Assembly (NCBI GenBank): GCA_951230915.1
Contig: OX579641.1
Coordinates: 18,144,254 to 18,208,253 of the forward strand
Direction of reading: 5' to 3'
DNA length: 64,000 bases
From: Antitrichia curtipendula
Taxonomy: Eukaryota > Streptophyta > Bryopsida > Hypnales > Leucodontaceae
In this document: positions 23,880 through 33,228 of the stretch, in pieces
Layout: each line of letters begins with the position of its first letter
How positions within the stretch are numbered: position 1 is the stretch's first letter
Position numbers and translations under genes: made by a program
The notes under the pieces: model-generated
What the model was told of the DNA's origin: nothing
Databases searched by the model: none
What the model saw: the letters and a program-made list of their open reading frames with translations, nothing else

Positions 23880-24136
23880 CCTCCCACAACGGTCAGGCAG
23901 ACGGCTAGCTGGGCCGTCGGAACAACGGACGGCGGACGGAAATCTGGTTCGTCCGAACAGCGGACGGGCGGATGGCGGATGGGAAACTAAGCTGTCGGAT
24001 CAGCGGACGGGCGGACGGGAATCTGGTCCGTCCGAACAGCGGAGGGGCGGACGGCGGATGGGCGGACGGGAATCTGGGCCGTCGGTTTAGCGGACGGGCG
24101 GACGAGAATCTGGGCCATCGGATCAACGGATGAGTG
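23880..24136. repeat. Internal CGGAC/GTCCG island 4 (hAT1), left part
   Basis: Repeats of about 50 bp with GGACGGGCGGACGGGAATCTGG(G/T)CCGTC lie upstream of the transposase. In hAT1 the array is interrupted by the 4.45-kb insertion and resumes at 28589. In hAT2 it is continuous (50100-50425). Confidence 0.72.
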
Positions 24137-24639
24137 GTCGGTGTGGGCGCCAGATTACCCACCCTTGGTAATCGGGCGAACACCGACCAGGTTCTATGCC
24201 TTTATCCACCTTTTGAATATATGGGGGTTTTGTGAGCGCGGTCCACTGTGCCTTCCAAGCAATGGATCTTTTTGTGCTAACGTTTTCTAAGTGTTGTGGA
24301 TGGCAACGAATACTATTAGAAATGCATGGGTAATTAACAAGCTGACTGTGATGATCAAAGGTGATGGTAATTCCTACCCCCCTCACTACCTATCTTATGT
24401 CTAGGGTTGGCTGGGTAGTTGGCGTCATTTCTAACGTCCCTAACTATGTGAGCGGGGAACCCTTACGTTCCTTCCATGAGTGTTCAAGACTATATTTGGA
24501 GATTTGACACTTCTCTCGGGAGCTTTAACCCTACGGCTAATCCTAAGCTTAGTCTTTAGTCTAGTCTCTAACTTCTAATTGTAACTCTAGATTTTTGACT
24601 CTATGGTTGAATTTGTTTACCTTTGGATTTTTTTATTCC

Positions 24640-25035
24640 TGAGTAAATTAGCTCTAAATTCTACCTCTAAATTAACTCTAGGCTTTTACTCCTAAATTTA
24701 ACCCCAAAATTTTACTCCTAAATTTAACTCTAAGATTTACTCCTAATATTGAACTCCTAAATTGAACTCCAAAATTTACCCCTAAATTTAACTCCAAAAG
24801 TTATCCCTAAATTTAACTCTAAGTTTTACTTCCCACGCTAACTCTAAATTTTAACTTCTATCTAAAATTTATTCCTAAATTTAACTCTAAAATTACTCCT
24901 AAATTTAACTCTAAAATTTACTCCTAACTTTAACTCTAAAATTACTCCTAAATTTAACTCTAAAAGTTATCCCTAAATTTAACTCTAAGTTTTACTTCCC
25001 ACGCTAACTCTAAATTTTAACTTCTATCTAATTTT
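24640..25035. repeat. Degenerate tandem array, AAATTTAACTCTAAA type
   Basis: There are about 15 loosely conserved units of 20-27 bp with the core CTCCTAAATTTAACTCTAAA. A 60-bp-plus block ending CTAACTCTAAATTTTAACTTC is itself duplicated (near 24799-24862 and 24967-25030). It is non-coding. Confidence 0.7.
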
Positions 25036-25904
25036 TATCTTTTCTTATCACGGTGTACTTTTCACGTGGAAAGGGCTAATTAAGGAGATCAATGCTAAAG
25101 AAGAAAAAACACAACACTAAGTATGGATTCAAGAACTCACCTCGTCACTTTCGGTGTCGGAAATACGCTCGTCCGCATTCGTGCGTATATTCCCATACTC
25201 GATGGTGGCCCTTGGGTGGTGGGACCTTTCCCAATTTCACCACTTATGTTTCGAAAATTAGGACCCATGCAATCTAACTTCTTTCTTTCCCTCCTCTTTT
25301 CTTCTCTCTCCTTTTCTTTCCCTTTCTCTCTTTCTACACTAACACTATTCTATCTAAGCTTTGATGGGTGTCTTACAACTATAGATTCAAACCCCAAGAA
25401 GGTTTAATGTTCCTCCTACTCTCTTACACAACCTTGTCTTCGTGTCATCCTAATCCTACCTCCTAATGGTCACTATGAATTCTCGAGATTTCCCTTCTAA
25501 CACCTATTTAGCTAAGCCTAGGGCACTATTTATTGTCTCTCTCCCCTTTCTCCTATTTAATTCTATGACTCACTAACCTCCCTCCATTGTGTGTAGGTGT
25601 GATTTTGGTGAGAGTTGAGAGTTGTTTGATGCAGGTATGGAGGTGCTACTTATCCTTTCCTCCCCCTTCCCTTTTTGATTTTAGACCCTAATCTCTACCC
25701 CAATCCCTACTTAGCAATAGGTCAACCCCCCATTCTCTTTTGTTTTATTTAGCTCGTCTTTGTTTTGTCCTAGTGTGAGAGAAACAAAAAAAAATCAGAA
25801 AAAAAAGGAGTCCAGAAATGGGGACCGAGCTGGGGCCCCAACTACCTGCCTAACCAAGCCTGGCCTCCCGGCTGGCTGGCTAGCTGCTGGGGGGTCGGTC
25901 TGTG

Positions 25905-26045
25905 ATTTCTGATGATGTGACCTGGTCTGTTTGGTTCTCGACTTGATCTGGTCTGTTCTGGCTCTCAACTTAATCTGGTCTGTTTTGGTTCTTGACTGAT
26001 CTGGTCTGTTTGGTTCTCGACTGATCTGGTCTGTTCTGGCTCTGG
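25905..26045. repeat. Tandem array, GATCTGGTCTGTT(T/C)TGG unit
   Basis: There are about five units of roughly 28-35 bp, alternating TCTGTTTGGTTCTCGACT and TCTGTTCTGGCTCTC. It is a minisatellite-like array inside the private insertion. Confidence 0.75.
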
Positions 26046-26094
26046 ACCTTGACTACTTAAGGGAAAAAACTGGGTTTTTTGGCAAACTGGATTT

Positions 26095-26295
26095 TTGGTG
26101 AACTAAAGGAAAATACTTGGGGAAAATAGGACTTGAGGGAAATAGGACTTGGGGATTATAAGACTTGGGAAAAATAGGACTTGAGGGAAATAGGACTTGA
26201 GGGAAATAGGACTTGAGGGAAATAGGACTTGAGGAACATAAGACTTGGAAAAAATAGGACTTGAGGGAAATAGGACTTGGGGAACACTAGACTCA
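26095..26295. repeat. Tandem array, GGAAATAGGACTTGAG unit
   Basis: About ten units of 16-20 bp with the core AATAGGACTTGAGGG lie in a row, with minor variation. It is non-coding. Confidence 0.8.
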
Positions 26296-26494
26296 CTAGA
26301 AACTTAGGGGACAACTAGACACACTAAAAATTGGGGAACACGGAGACTCACTAAACACTTGGGGAACAACTAAACTAAGAGAACTTTGGGATTAGCTAAA
26401 CTTCACTAAATGCACGGGAACCTACATATCTTGGAAGCTAAACTCTGGAGGTTTCCACAAAGGTTTTGGAAACTAGACTTTGGAACAAAACACG

Positions 26495-26870
26495 GGGGAA
26501 GTGCAAAGCTTTGCCGTTAAGTTGGTTTTAACACCAACTTTAGGACTCCTTGACACCTCGGGAGTTCAAAGCTCCGCCGTCTACACTTTTAACACATGCT
26601 TTAGGACTTCAACTTTGTCACTAGTTCAAAGTTTCGCCGTTTCCAAAGGGGGTCTACACATTGGGAGAGACTTTAGAAGAGGAAAAAACTAGACTTTTAA
26701 AGACGAAAACATACACAGGGTCAAAGCTTCGCCGTCCCGGAAGGGGGTCTACTCAACAAGGAGAAGATTAGAAGAGGGTTGGGATAACTTTTAGAAAACA
26801 TGCACAAAAGAAGTTCAAAGCTTCACTGTCCCGGAGGGGGGTCCACTCAACAAAGAGAAGGTTAGAAGAG
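26495..26870. repeat. Spaced repeats with GTTCAAAGCTTCGCCGT core
   Basis: Five copies of the core recur near 26500, 26566, 26624, 26719 and 26813. The last two are followed by CCCGGA(A/G)GGGGGTC and ACTCAACAA(G/A)GAGAAG. Spacing is about 60-95 bp. There is no coding signal. The rest of the insertion (26870-28588) shows nothing beyond a palindrome at 27731-27753. Confidence 0.65.
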
Positions 26871-28588
26871 GGTGTAAGAAAAAACACAAAGAGAAAACAC
26901 ACAAGTTAAGCCACGTGGCAATACAACGCTCATACGCTAAAGGACCCCCAAAGCGGCATCGCCAAGGTACGATAGGGGGTGACTTTAGGATTAGTACAAG
27001 ATACAAAGAAGACTCTTAAAACTTCACAAGTTAGACCACAACACATACAAGAGAGAGAGAGGGAAGCTCTCCACTTACAACAAGGTACCAAAAAATTCAC
27101 AAAAGAGTACACAAAGCAAGGTAAAAGGATCTCCAAGGACCTTCAAAGCTTGAAAATAAGCAACAATGGAGCCAAAAGTGCTCCAAAAACATCGTAGAGG
27201 TTTCTTAGCTAAAACGCCAAAAATCCCAACATAAGTTGGACCCACGGACCCAAAACAAGATTTGGGGGTAATACAAGTATTGGGGGTGTTCTTGAGAGAA
27301 AAATGGGGACCTTAAATAGGTTTTCAAGGCCCCACCTTCCCCTCAAGAGTTCTAAAGTAACCTTATCAACTTGGATTTTCATCCTCATCTTCAAAGATTT
27401 TCATCCTAATCCCTAAAAAACTACTTTTACCTATCTACGCTGGACCAACCTCCTAACTTTTGGGGAATTATTCCAATTGTCAAACGGATTGCGCCATTGG
27501 CTCCAGATCGCCGTGTTTAGTCTAAGACTTCCCTACCCCCCGTACCGAGGACAAAAACCATCGTAGGCTAATTTAGTTTTAAAAACTAAACCGTGGTAAA
27601 ATCCTAGATATTGGGGGTCTTCTATTTTGAGAAATGTAAATAGCTTAGGGTCTCCGGTAGGTGTGAGGGAGTCGGAAAAGACTCTTGGTTGACTTCGTTC
27701 CGCCGTCGTATGGTCCCGGAATGCCGGTCAACGTGGCGGGGACCCCGCCACGTGATTAATTCTTGAGGAATCTCGCCGGTTCGGGTACTTGCTGCTATCG
27801 GAATATCACAAAACTTCACGGAGTGCATTATTAACATAAAACAAGCTAGTCTAATTTTTAGTGAGATTTTCTGGCAACCTGGGTAATTTCCATGAAATTC
27901 CTGTTGGAGGTTACCAGAGTTGACCACCCGCAAAAGGTTCTTCTGCAGGTCGGAAGATGACGGGTTTTTTCACAGGACCTCTCATGGGGTCACATGAAAG
28001 ATGTGCAGGTGCGTTTCCGTACCTGGCACAATTGGTCAGTGGAGATGAATTGGTCATCTCCTTGAGTTTATCGATGATGCGGGAATCTTTTGCAGATAGG
28101 GGAATCTTGGCGAATCGATTTTGTCGTTGGACTCCTGGCATGGGATTTACCCTAGGACACCATCCTTGGGCTGTGGATTCCTCCACGGGCCCGGTCTTGC
28201 GTTAGTGGTTCCTACATGTTAACAATCGGGGTTTTTGTGTATTTCTAAACCTAATTCTAGGACCCGACCTAGTGGCCTCGTTGTGGATCCTTCGGACCGA
28301 CTTAGCCATGAATTGCCACATTTATGGTGGGGTTTAGCCCTTTTGGGCCTATCTGACTTGAATCCTACAAATCCACCCGTTTCGTTCTTTCTACCTATTT
28401 TTGGGCCCGGTTTGGTGGGATTCTAAGTCTAAACACAAATCTAGACCAAATACTATAATGAGTATGTTACAACCCTATTTTGGTTCTACACTCTTTTTAT
28501 GGCTTTTTGTATATTTTTCTTAACTTTAAATTGCAAATTTCCAAAAAAATAATTCTACGAGTCCTAAGTGACAAATTGAGAGCTCACA

Positions 28589-28680
28589 GTTGGCGGACGG
28601 GAATCTGGGCCGTCGGTTCAGCAGATGGCGGACGGGCGAACGGGCCGACCTAAAACCTGTCGGGCAGACAGGCCTTTTTT
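28589..28680. repeat. CGGAC/GTCCG island 4 (hAT1), right remnant
   Basis: This is the continuation of the island interrupted at 24141, with units like GGCGGACGGGAATCTGGGCCGTCGG. From about 28640 rightward it aligns with hAT2 at 50400 onward. Confidence 0.65.
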
Positions 28681-29071
28681 ACAATTTTGGTAAGATGTTT
28701 GAAGTGTGCAGACAGGCGGACAAGTGGATTAGGCGAATAGAAATGTATGTGCAAATGAAAATGGGTGATTTGTAGGCATGGGGTTATAGAAGATAACATA
28801 ACAATAACTTGAAATGATCTTGTACAAATGTACAATAGGTATGATCTTCTGCAATAGGTACGCAAAAAAAACATATTTGACAAATAAAGAAGGAAAAATT
28901 TACCATTAAGAAAAAACAAATCCAAACATATTTGTATTGCATAAATATTTATACATCAATTAAAAGCAACTCATGACATACCATGAGTGTTGTGCATTAC
29001 TAATATTGAATCCTCATGAGATTCAAATAAGTACAAAACAAATTTCATTGGTTAACCCCCTAATACAAACA

Positions 29072-32000
29072 CTATTTTACATCATCGCTACCGTTTGCGG
29101 AAATATGAGAGGCACCCTCTTGTTCCTTAAGTCTTCGACTTGCTCTACGAGTTTGAAGACCACCCGACCCGGAGCCTGTGCCCCCTCCTGATTGGACTTC
29201 CATGTCCACGGCGATGAATTGTCGTTTGGTTTCTGGAGAGTAGTCATCTTCGTCTTCCATCTTCCGTTTATTTTTCCTTGTGGGAGACAAATCTACTTCC
29301 TCTGCCTTTAACGCTCTCAAAGCCGAATAAATCTTTTCTATCATAGCATTTACCGTTTTGTCATCATCTCGAGGGGTCAACGAGATCGCTTGCCCTGTGC
29401 CATGTAGAAAAGTCCTCCACGTCGTTATAATGTCGGTGATCCTCTTATCAAATACATTTGCCACCTCCACGAGTGCATGCTCTGTGCTTGATAGCCCATC
29501 TACATTAAAAGCAGCACGAACTTGCGCAGCTTCTTCCAATTTTGATAAGAAGAGGGCCCTCCCTATTAAACTGTGATTGTATGCTCCGTACTGCTCATTG
29601 AACTCTTGGGATGGTTGCACTTCTATCCAGACGCCATCTTCTCCTGTCCGCACTTCTTTTTCAGGAAATCGGAAGAACTTTTGATGTGAGATGCTCTAGT
29701 GTCCCCCCATGCTACGACAAAACAATTCTCGAGCCTCCAAGTCATCAATACCCCTAGCCCGCAACTCCACTTCTCTATTGCGCATCATCCAGTCAAAGTC
29801 ATCCAATTCGTCATTGTAGTTCTCACAAACATCATGCATGAGTTTTTCCGCATTCCAAATTAGAGGTCGCCCCCAATGAATATAATTTTGGAATAGAAAT
29901 GGCTTTTGGTCAAGTGGAAGGGTCCATCGATTGTGTTCGTGGCTAGGAGGCATGCTCTCCTCGTGCCCAACCATTTCGTAAAACCTAGGGCTCAAAGGAG
30001 AACGACACTCGGGACAAACCGAACGAACAAGGGATGATTTCACCATGCACGTGATATGGTAAGTGTGGCGACATTGGCCCATGATTAAGGCGCCCTCGAG
30101 ACCAAAATGATTTAGACAAAGGCTGCATTTACCCTCCAATAGTTCCGTATTTGAACTTTCACCATGCACTACGATCTTGTCCGCCTCTTTGATGTGCGCT
30201 GAATGCGTGTTGTAAGGGGCCCAACCTTCTTCTACTTCCAAGGTCCAATTCATGGACTTTGACGCAATCTTCTGCGCGTCATTCAGTCGCTCAAACATTG
30301 CCGACATGTCCCCTCAATATGTGACGTCAATTGAACCCCTATGATGTACCTCAAACATCCTTCTAATAGATAGGAGGTCAGAGGAAATGGCATCGCATTG
30401 CTCCTTCGACTTCATGGCTAATTTGAGAAGCCCCTTCATTGCTCGGATTACTACAGACGGTTTGTCTTGTAGTTTTTGAACCCACGTCAACCAACGAGTG
30501 TCGGAACTGCTCTTTGGCAAGCATTTATCTAGCTCCACTACTTGCATCATTTTCTGATATTGTGCCTCCAAATAGACGTTTTGTTGAGTTACCAACTCTA
30601 GTTCATGCTTCACCTCTTCAAACTCGTGGCCTTCCGTTTGCATGGACGCGTCTTGGAATGTGGGAGGAGGATTATCCATGGCGGTTTCGGATATTACTTC
30701 CTTTTGGTTGTTTTCTTCAACCGCTTCTATACGCACGGCTCCGCCGGTCTTTGGAAGAACATATCCCCTGTCCTTCAAATTCTTTTGCTTGAGTGCTACA
30801 ATTTCGTACTCCAATTTCTCAATCAATTCCCTTTGAGCAACTAGAGTGTCATATTGGCAATCCTATGCGTTCGCAAATCTTTCATAATTAGCGCACACTC
30901 CTTTAAATGCATCCTTCAATTGCTTGTGGTCTTCTTTCAATTTCTCCTGCTCTATCTTCAAGGCCTTGTATTTCTCATTCTCTTCAGCAAAGATGAGCAG
31001 CTTGCGATTATTTTCGACCCGCTCCTCCAATAATGGTTTCATAGACGTGACGAAATTCCAAAACAACAAGGCACCTTCCACCAATTTGGGCCCGGATTTG
31101 GTAAATTCCTGAGCAACTTCCATAAGTTTGGGGGCAATGCTAGCTACAAATTGAGCTGTAATCGACAATCTTTTTGAGGTGATCACAAAATTGGGCCATT
31201 CATCACTGTATTCGGCGAAGGGATTACTCGGTCCGGCCTTGTTTGCGGTTTCAGTCAAGCCCGCCTTGTTTGCGGGGTTATTAGGACCGGCCTTATTTGT
31301 CTCAATTACTTGCTTTGATTGAAGAGAGATGTCTTGTTGATGTGCTCTAAACAAATAAGAAGCTTCCAACAAGCTTTCCAATTCACTCACCATTGGCAAA
31401 TGATAAAGATCCTCCAATTGTGCCGTATTTTGAGTTGACAAATGCAGATAGCTCTTATCCAATGGGTTGTCATCAATGGACACATTTTGCGCCATGCCAT
31501 CGAGTTGCTTTCCATTTTTTGGCAACATCTGCCCTTCAACTCTTGGGCTCGATACGGGGCCCAACATGGAGCTTGATACGGGGCCCAATATGGTGCCCAA
31601 TACGGGGCTCGATATGGGACCCAATAGGGTGTCCAATACGGGGCTCGATATGGGGCCCAATACGGGACTCAATACGGGGCTCGGTGTGGTTGGCAAGTCT
31701 TGATTGCAAGGTACTTGTGTCATAAAATTCGTAGCATCGCTCGCTATGATATTATCAATTGATGCAATGGCCCTTGCCATTTGTTCGGGACGAACCTCTT
31801 CCCGATGTTTTTGTGGTGCAGACGGGGTCACCGGTTCCTCCTTCACGGGCCGCATGCTTGAAGCACCACTTTGTTCACCCACTGATGTAAAATTGCGTGT
31901 GCATATCCAATCCGCCCGAGGAGTTGAAAACACCTCTCCGTCAACACCTTCCACCGTGGCATTTGACATTGTAGTTGGAATCTTTGTAGAATCCAAATGT

Positions 32001-32596
32001 ACTCCAATATTTCCCCCCTCCATGATCTCTTTTTTAACCTGCATTAAAGCATGTTTTTGTCGCTTCTGTGATTTTGGTGCCTCACTTGGACTTGCCTTTG
32101 GATCATACAAATCGGGAATATCTTTTTGCCCTTTTGTAAGCAAAAGCGGAGCCGTAGTTGTCGTTGGATATGTGCTCCAGTCCACCTTTCGAGCCAATAT
32201 GAGCTCAGCATACACCATAGAGGCCACGCTGTAGTTTATGAGACCCTTACTCATTGATTTGTCCCCGAAGAGGGCCCGCCAAACCTCAAGTGATCGATGG
32301 ACAAAATGTCCATCCTTGCAATTCGATGGCTTGCAACAGAACCCTTGTGTGTGAATAATGTGGAACTCACGAGGCCACAACTTGTCGATGTGATACATTT
32401 TCACATATCTTTTGCAGATTTTGGAGGTCCAATAAGTTTCTTCCTCCTTCTCCCATTCGCTCTCCGCTTTGATATTTGGATCATCTAAAATGTCCCAGTG
32501 AAGCTCGTGGGCAGTCCCCTTTGATTTTGTCTTCCCGCTCTTGCCACTTCTTGAAGTCATCGCTACAGTACCCTTGCTCGTACCTTCCGTTGTCAT
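29072..32596 (-). pseudogene. hAT accessory gene B: coiled-coil and RING-H2 protein with three in-frame stops
   Basis: This is one reading frame of about 1175 codons from ATG 32596, broken only by TAG 30863-30865, TGA 30314-30316 and TAG 29696-29698. There is no frameshift in 3.5 kb. Order of parts: a basic N-terminus; the module shared with gene A (ICKRYVKMYHIDKLWPRE ... CKDGHFVHRS); a repeat of SPVLGPISSPVLG type; an NKAGPNNPANKAG repeat; coiled coils on both sides of the first stop; a RING-H2 finger (CSLC...CRHTYHITC...CPEC, nt about 30000-30135); and a C-terminal region with DLSPTRKNKRKMEDED and a Gly-rich tail. A RING-H2 finger suggests E3 ubiquitin ligase activity; the target is unknown. 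All three stops could come from CAG or CGA by C-to-T change. Confidence 0.78.
31540..31700 (-). repeat. Coding minisatellite in accessory gene B
   Basis: Units of 15-30 bp with the core GATACGGGGCCCAA(C/T)A recur about nine times. They encode repeats such as SPVLGPIS in the gene B frame. Such an array is prone to length change. Confidence 0.75.
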
Positions 32597-32734
32597 GACT
32601 GACGACAAGTGATATCAAAAAATAATTGACCTCACTCTCCACCCGTATAGGAGCAACCAGCACAATGAAGCAACGGTTGTAACGTCCGACACGGGTTCCA
32701 CCTCTAAATGGAGAGAAGAAGTGAGGAAGAATGG

Positions 32735-33210
32735 AAGGGCCGTCCGCCTTTATACCCGTCCGCCACCAAACCTAAAGTAGGTCCGGCGGCGGACGCCCTC
32801 CCAAACCTCCCGAAGCGGACTCGGTCGTCCGATTAATCGGACGAACCTACTATCCGCTCGATCGGACGGTCTGGCCGTTCGCTGGATCGAGCGGCCAGAC
32901 CGTCCCCTGGTTCGAACGGACGGTCTGACCGTCTGATCGAGCGGACGGATGGATTGTCCACTGGATCGGGCGGGTGGATCGTCCGATCAATTGGACGATC
33001 TGACCGTCCACTTGATCGGACGGTCGGATCATCCGAGTCGAATCGTCCATCGGCCGACCGCCGTCCGCCTGTCCGCCCTGTCTGCCCGTCCGATGGTCTG
33101 CGTCCATCGGTAGGTGGCCACTACGTCCGATGCGTCCGCAACAGCGTCCGCGGACGCTGCGTCCAGACGTCCGGTTTTTGGATGTGATTTGCCCCCGGAC
33201 ATTCCAATTC
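32735..33210. repeat. hAT1 right subterminal CGGAC/GTCCG island
   Basis: This is a CpG-rich array (GATCGGACGGTC, GATCGAGCGGACGG and relatives) running up to the right TIR. It mirrors the character, though not the exact sequence, of the left subterminal island. Accessory gene B starts just inside it. Confidence 0.75.
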
Positions 33211-33220
33211 GTCAACCCTG

Positions 33221-33228
33221 GATGCACT
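33221..33228. repeat. Target-site duplication of hAT1, right
   Basis: GATGCACT, an exact match to 11977-11984, follows the GTCAACCCTG end. Confidence 0.96.

Larger units (their letters stand above)
24142..28588. mobile_element. 4.45-kb TG...CA insertion private to hAT1 (possible solo LTR)
   Basis: It starts TGTGGGCGCC and ends GCTCACA. It is flanked by GTCGG (24137-24141) and GTTGG (28589-28593), a 5-bp duplication with one mismatch. hAT2 lacks it. No open frame matches reverse transcriptase, integrase or gag, and I found no second copy of the left end near the right end. A very long solo LTR is therefore the simplest idea; a non-autonomous retroelement is the alternative. It contains several local tandem arrays and a short hairpin (GATTACC 24153-24159 / GGTAATC 24167-24173) near its start. 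Confidence 0.5.
11985..33220. mobile_element. hAT1: 21.2-kb hAT element with accessory genes
   Basis: The ends are perfect 10-bp inverted repeats: CAGGGTTGAC (11985-11994) and GTCAACCCTG (33211-33220). CAGGG is typical of Ac-like hAT ends. A perfect 8-bp duplication GATGCACT flanks it. Contents in order: low-complexity gene (+, one nonsense codon), a TTAT-flanked repeat, kinase-like gene (-), AT-rich spacer, hAT transposase pseudogene (-), a 4.45-kb private insertion, and coiled-coil/RING gene (-). CGGAC/GTCCG islands lie at both ends and between modules. Subtracting the private insertion and the TTAT repeat still leaves about 15.8 kb, far above the few kb usual for hAT. hAT2 (38175 onward) shares the same gene order. 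Confidence 0.95.

Noticed and set aside
24640..25035. CRISPR-like or satellite interpretation of the AAATTTAACTC array
   Set aside because: Units are degenerate and contiguous with no spacers, and the context is a eukaryotic transposon. A plain degenerate tandem repeat.
24142..28588. Complete LTR retrotransposon with two LTRs
   Set aside because: No repeat of the left end was found near the right end, and there is no gag-pol coding, so only a solo-LTR or non-autonomous reading remains.
31393..32234. + strand open frames opposite accessory gene B
   Set aside because: They are complementary shadows of a long biased coding frame on the - strand, including its minisatellite.
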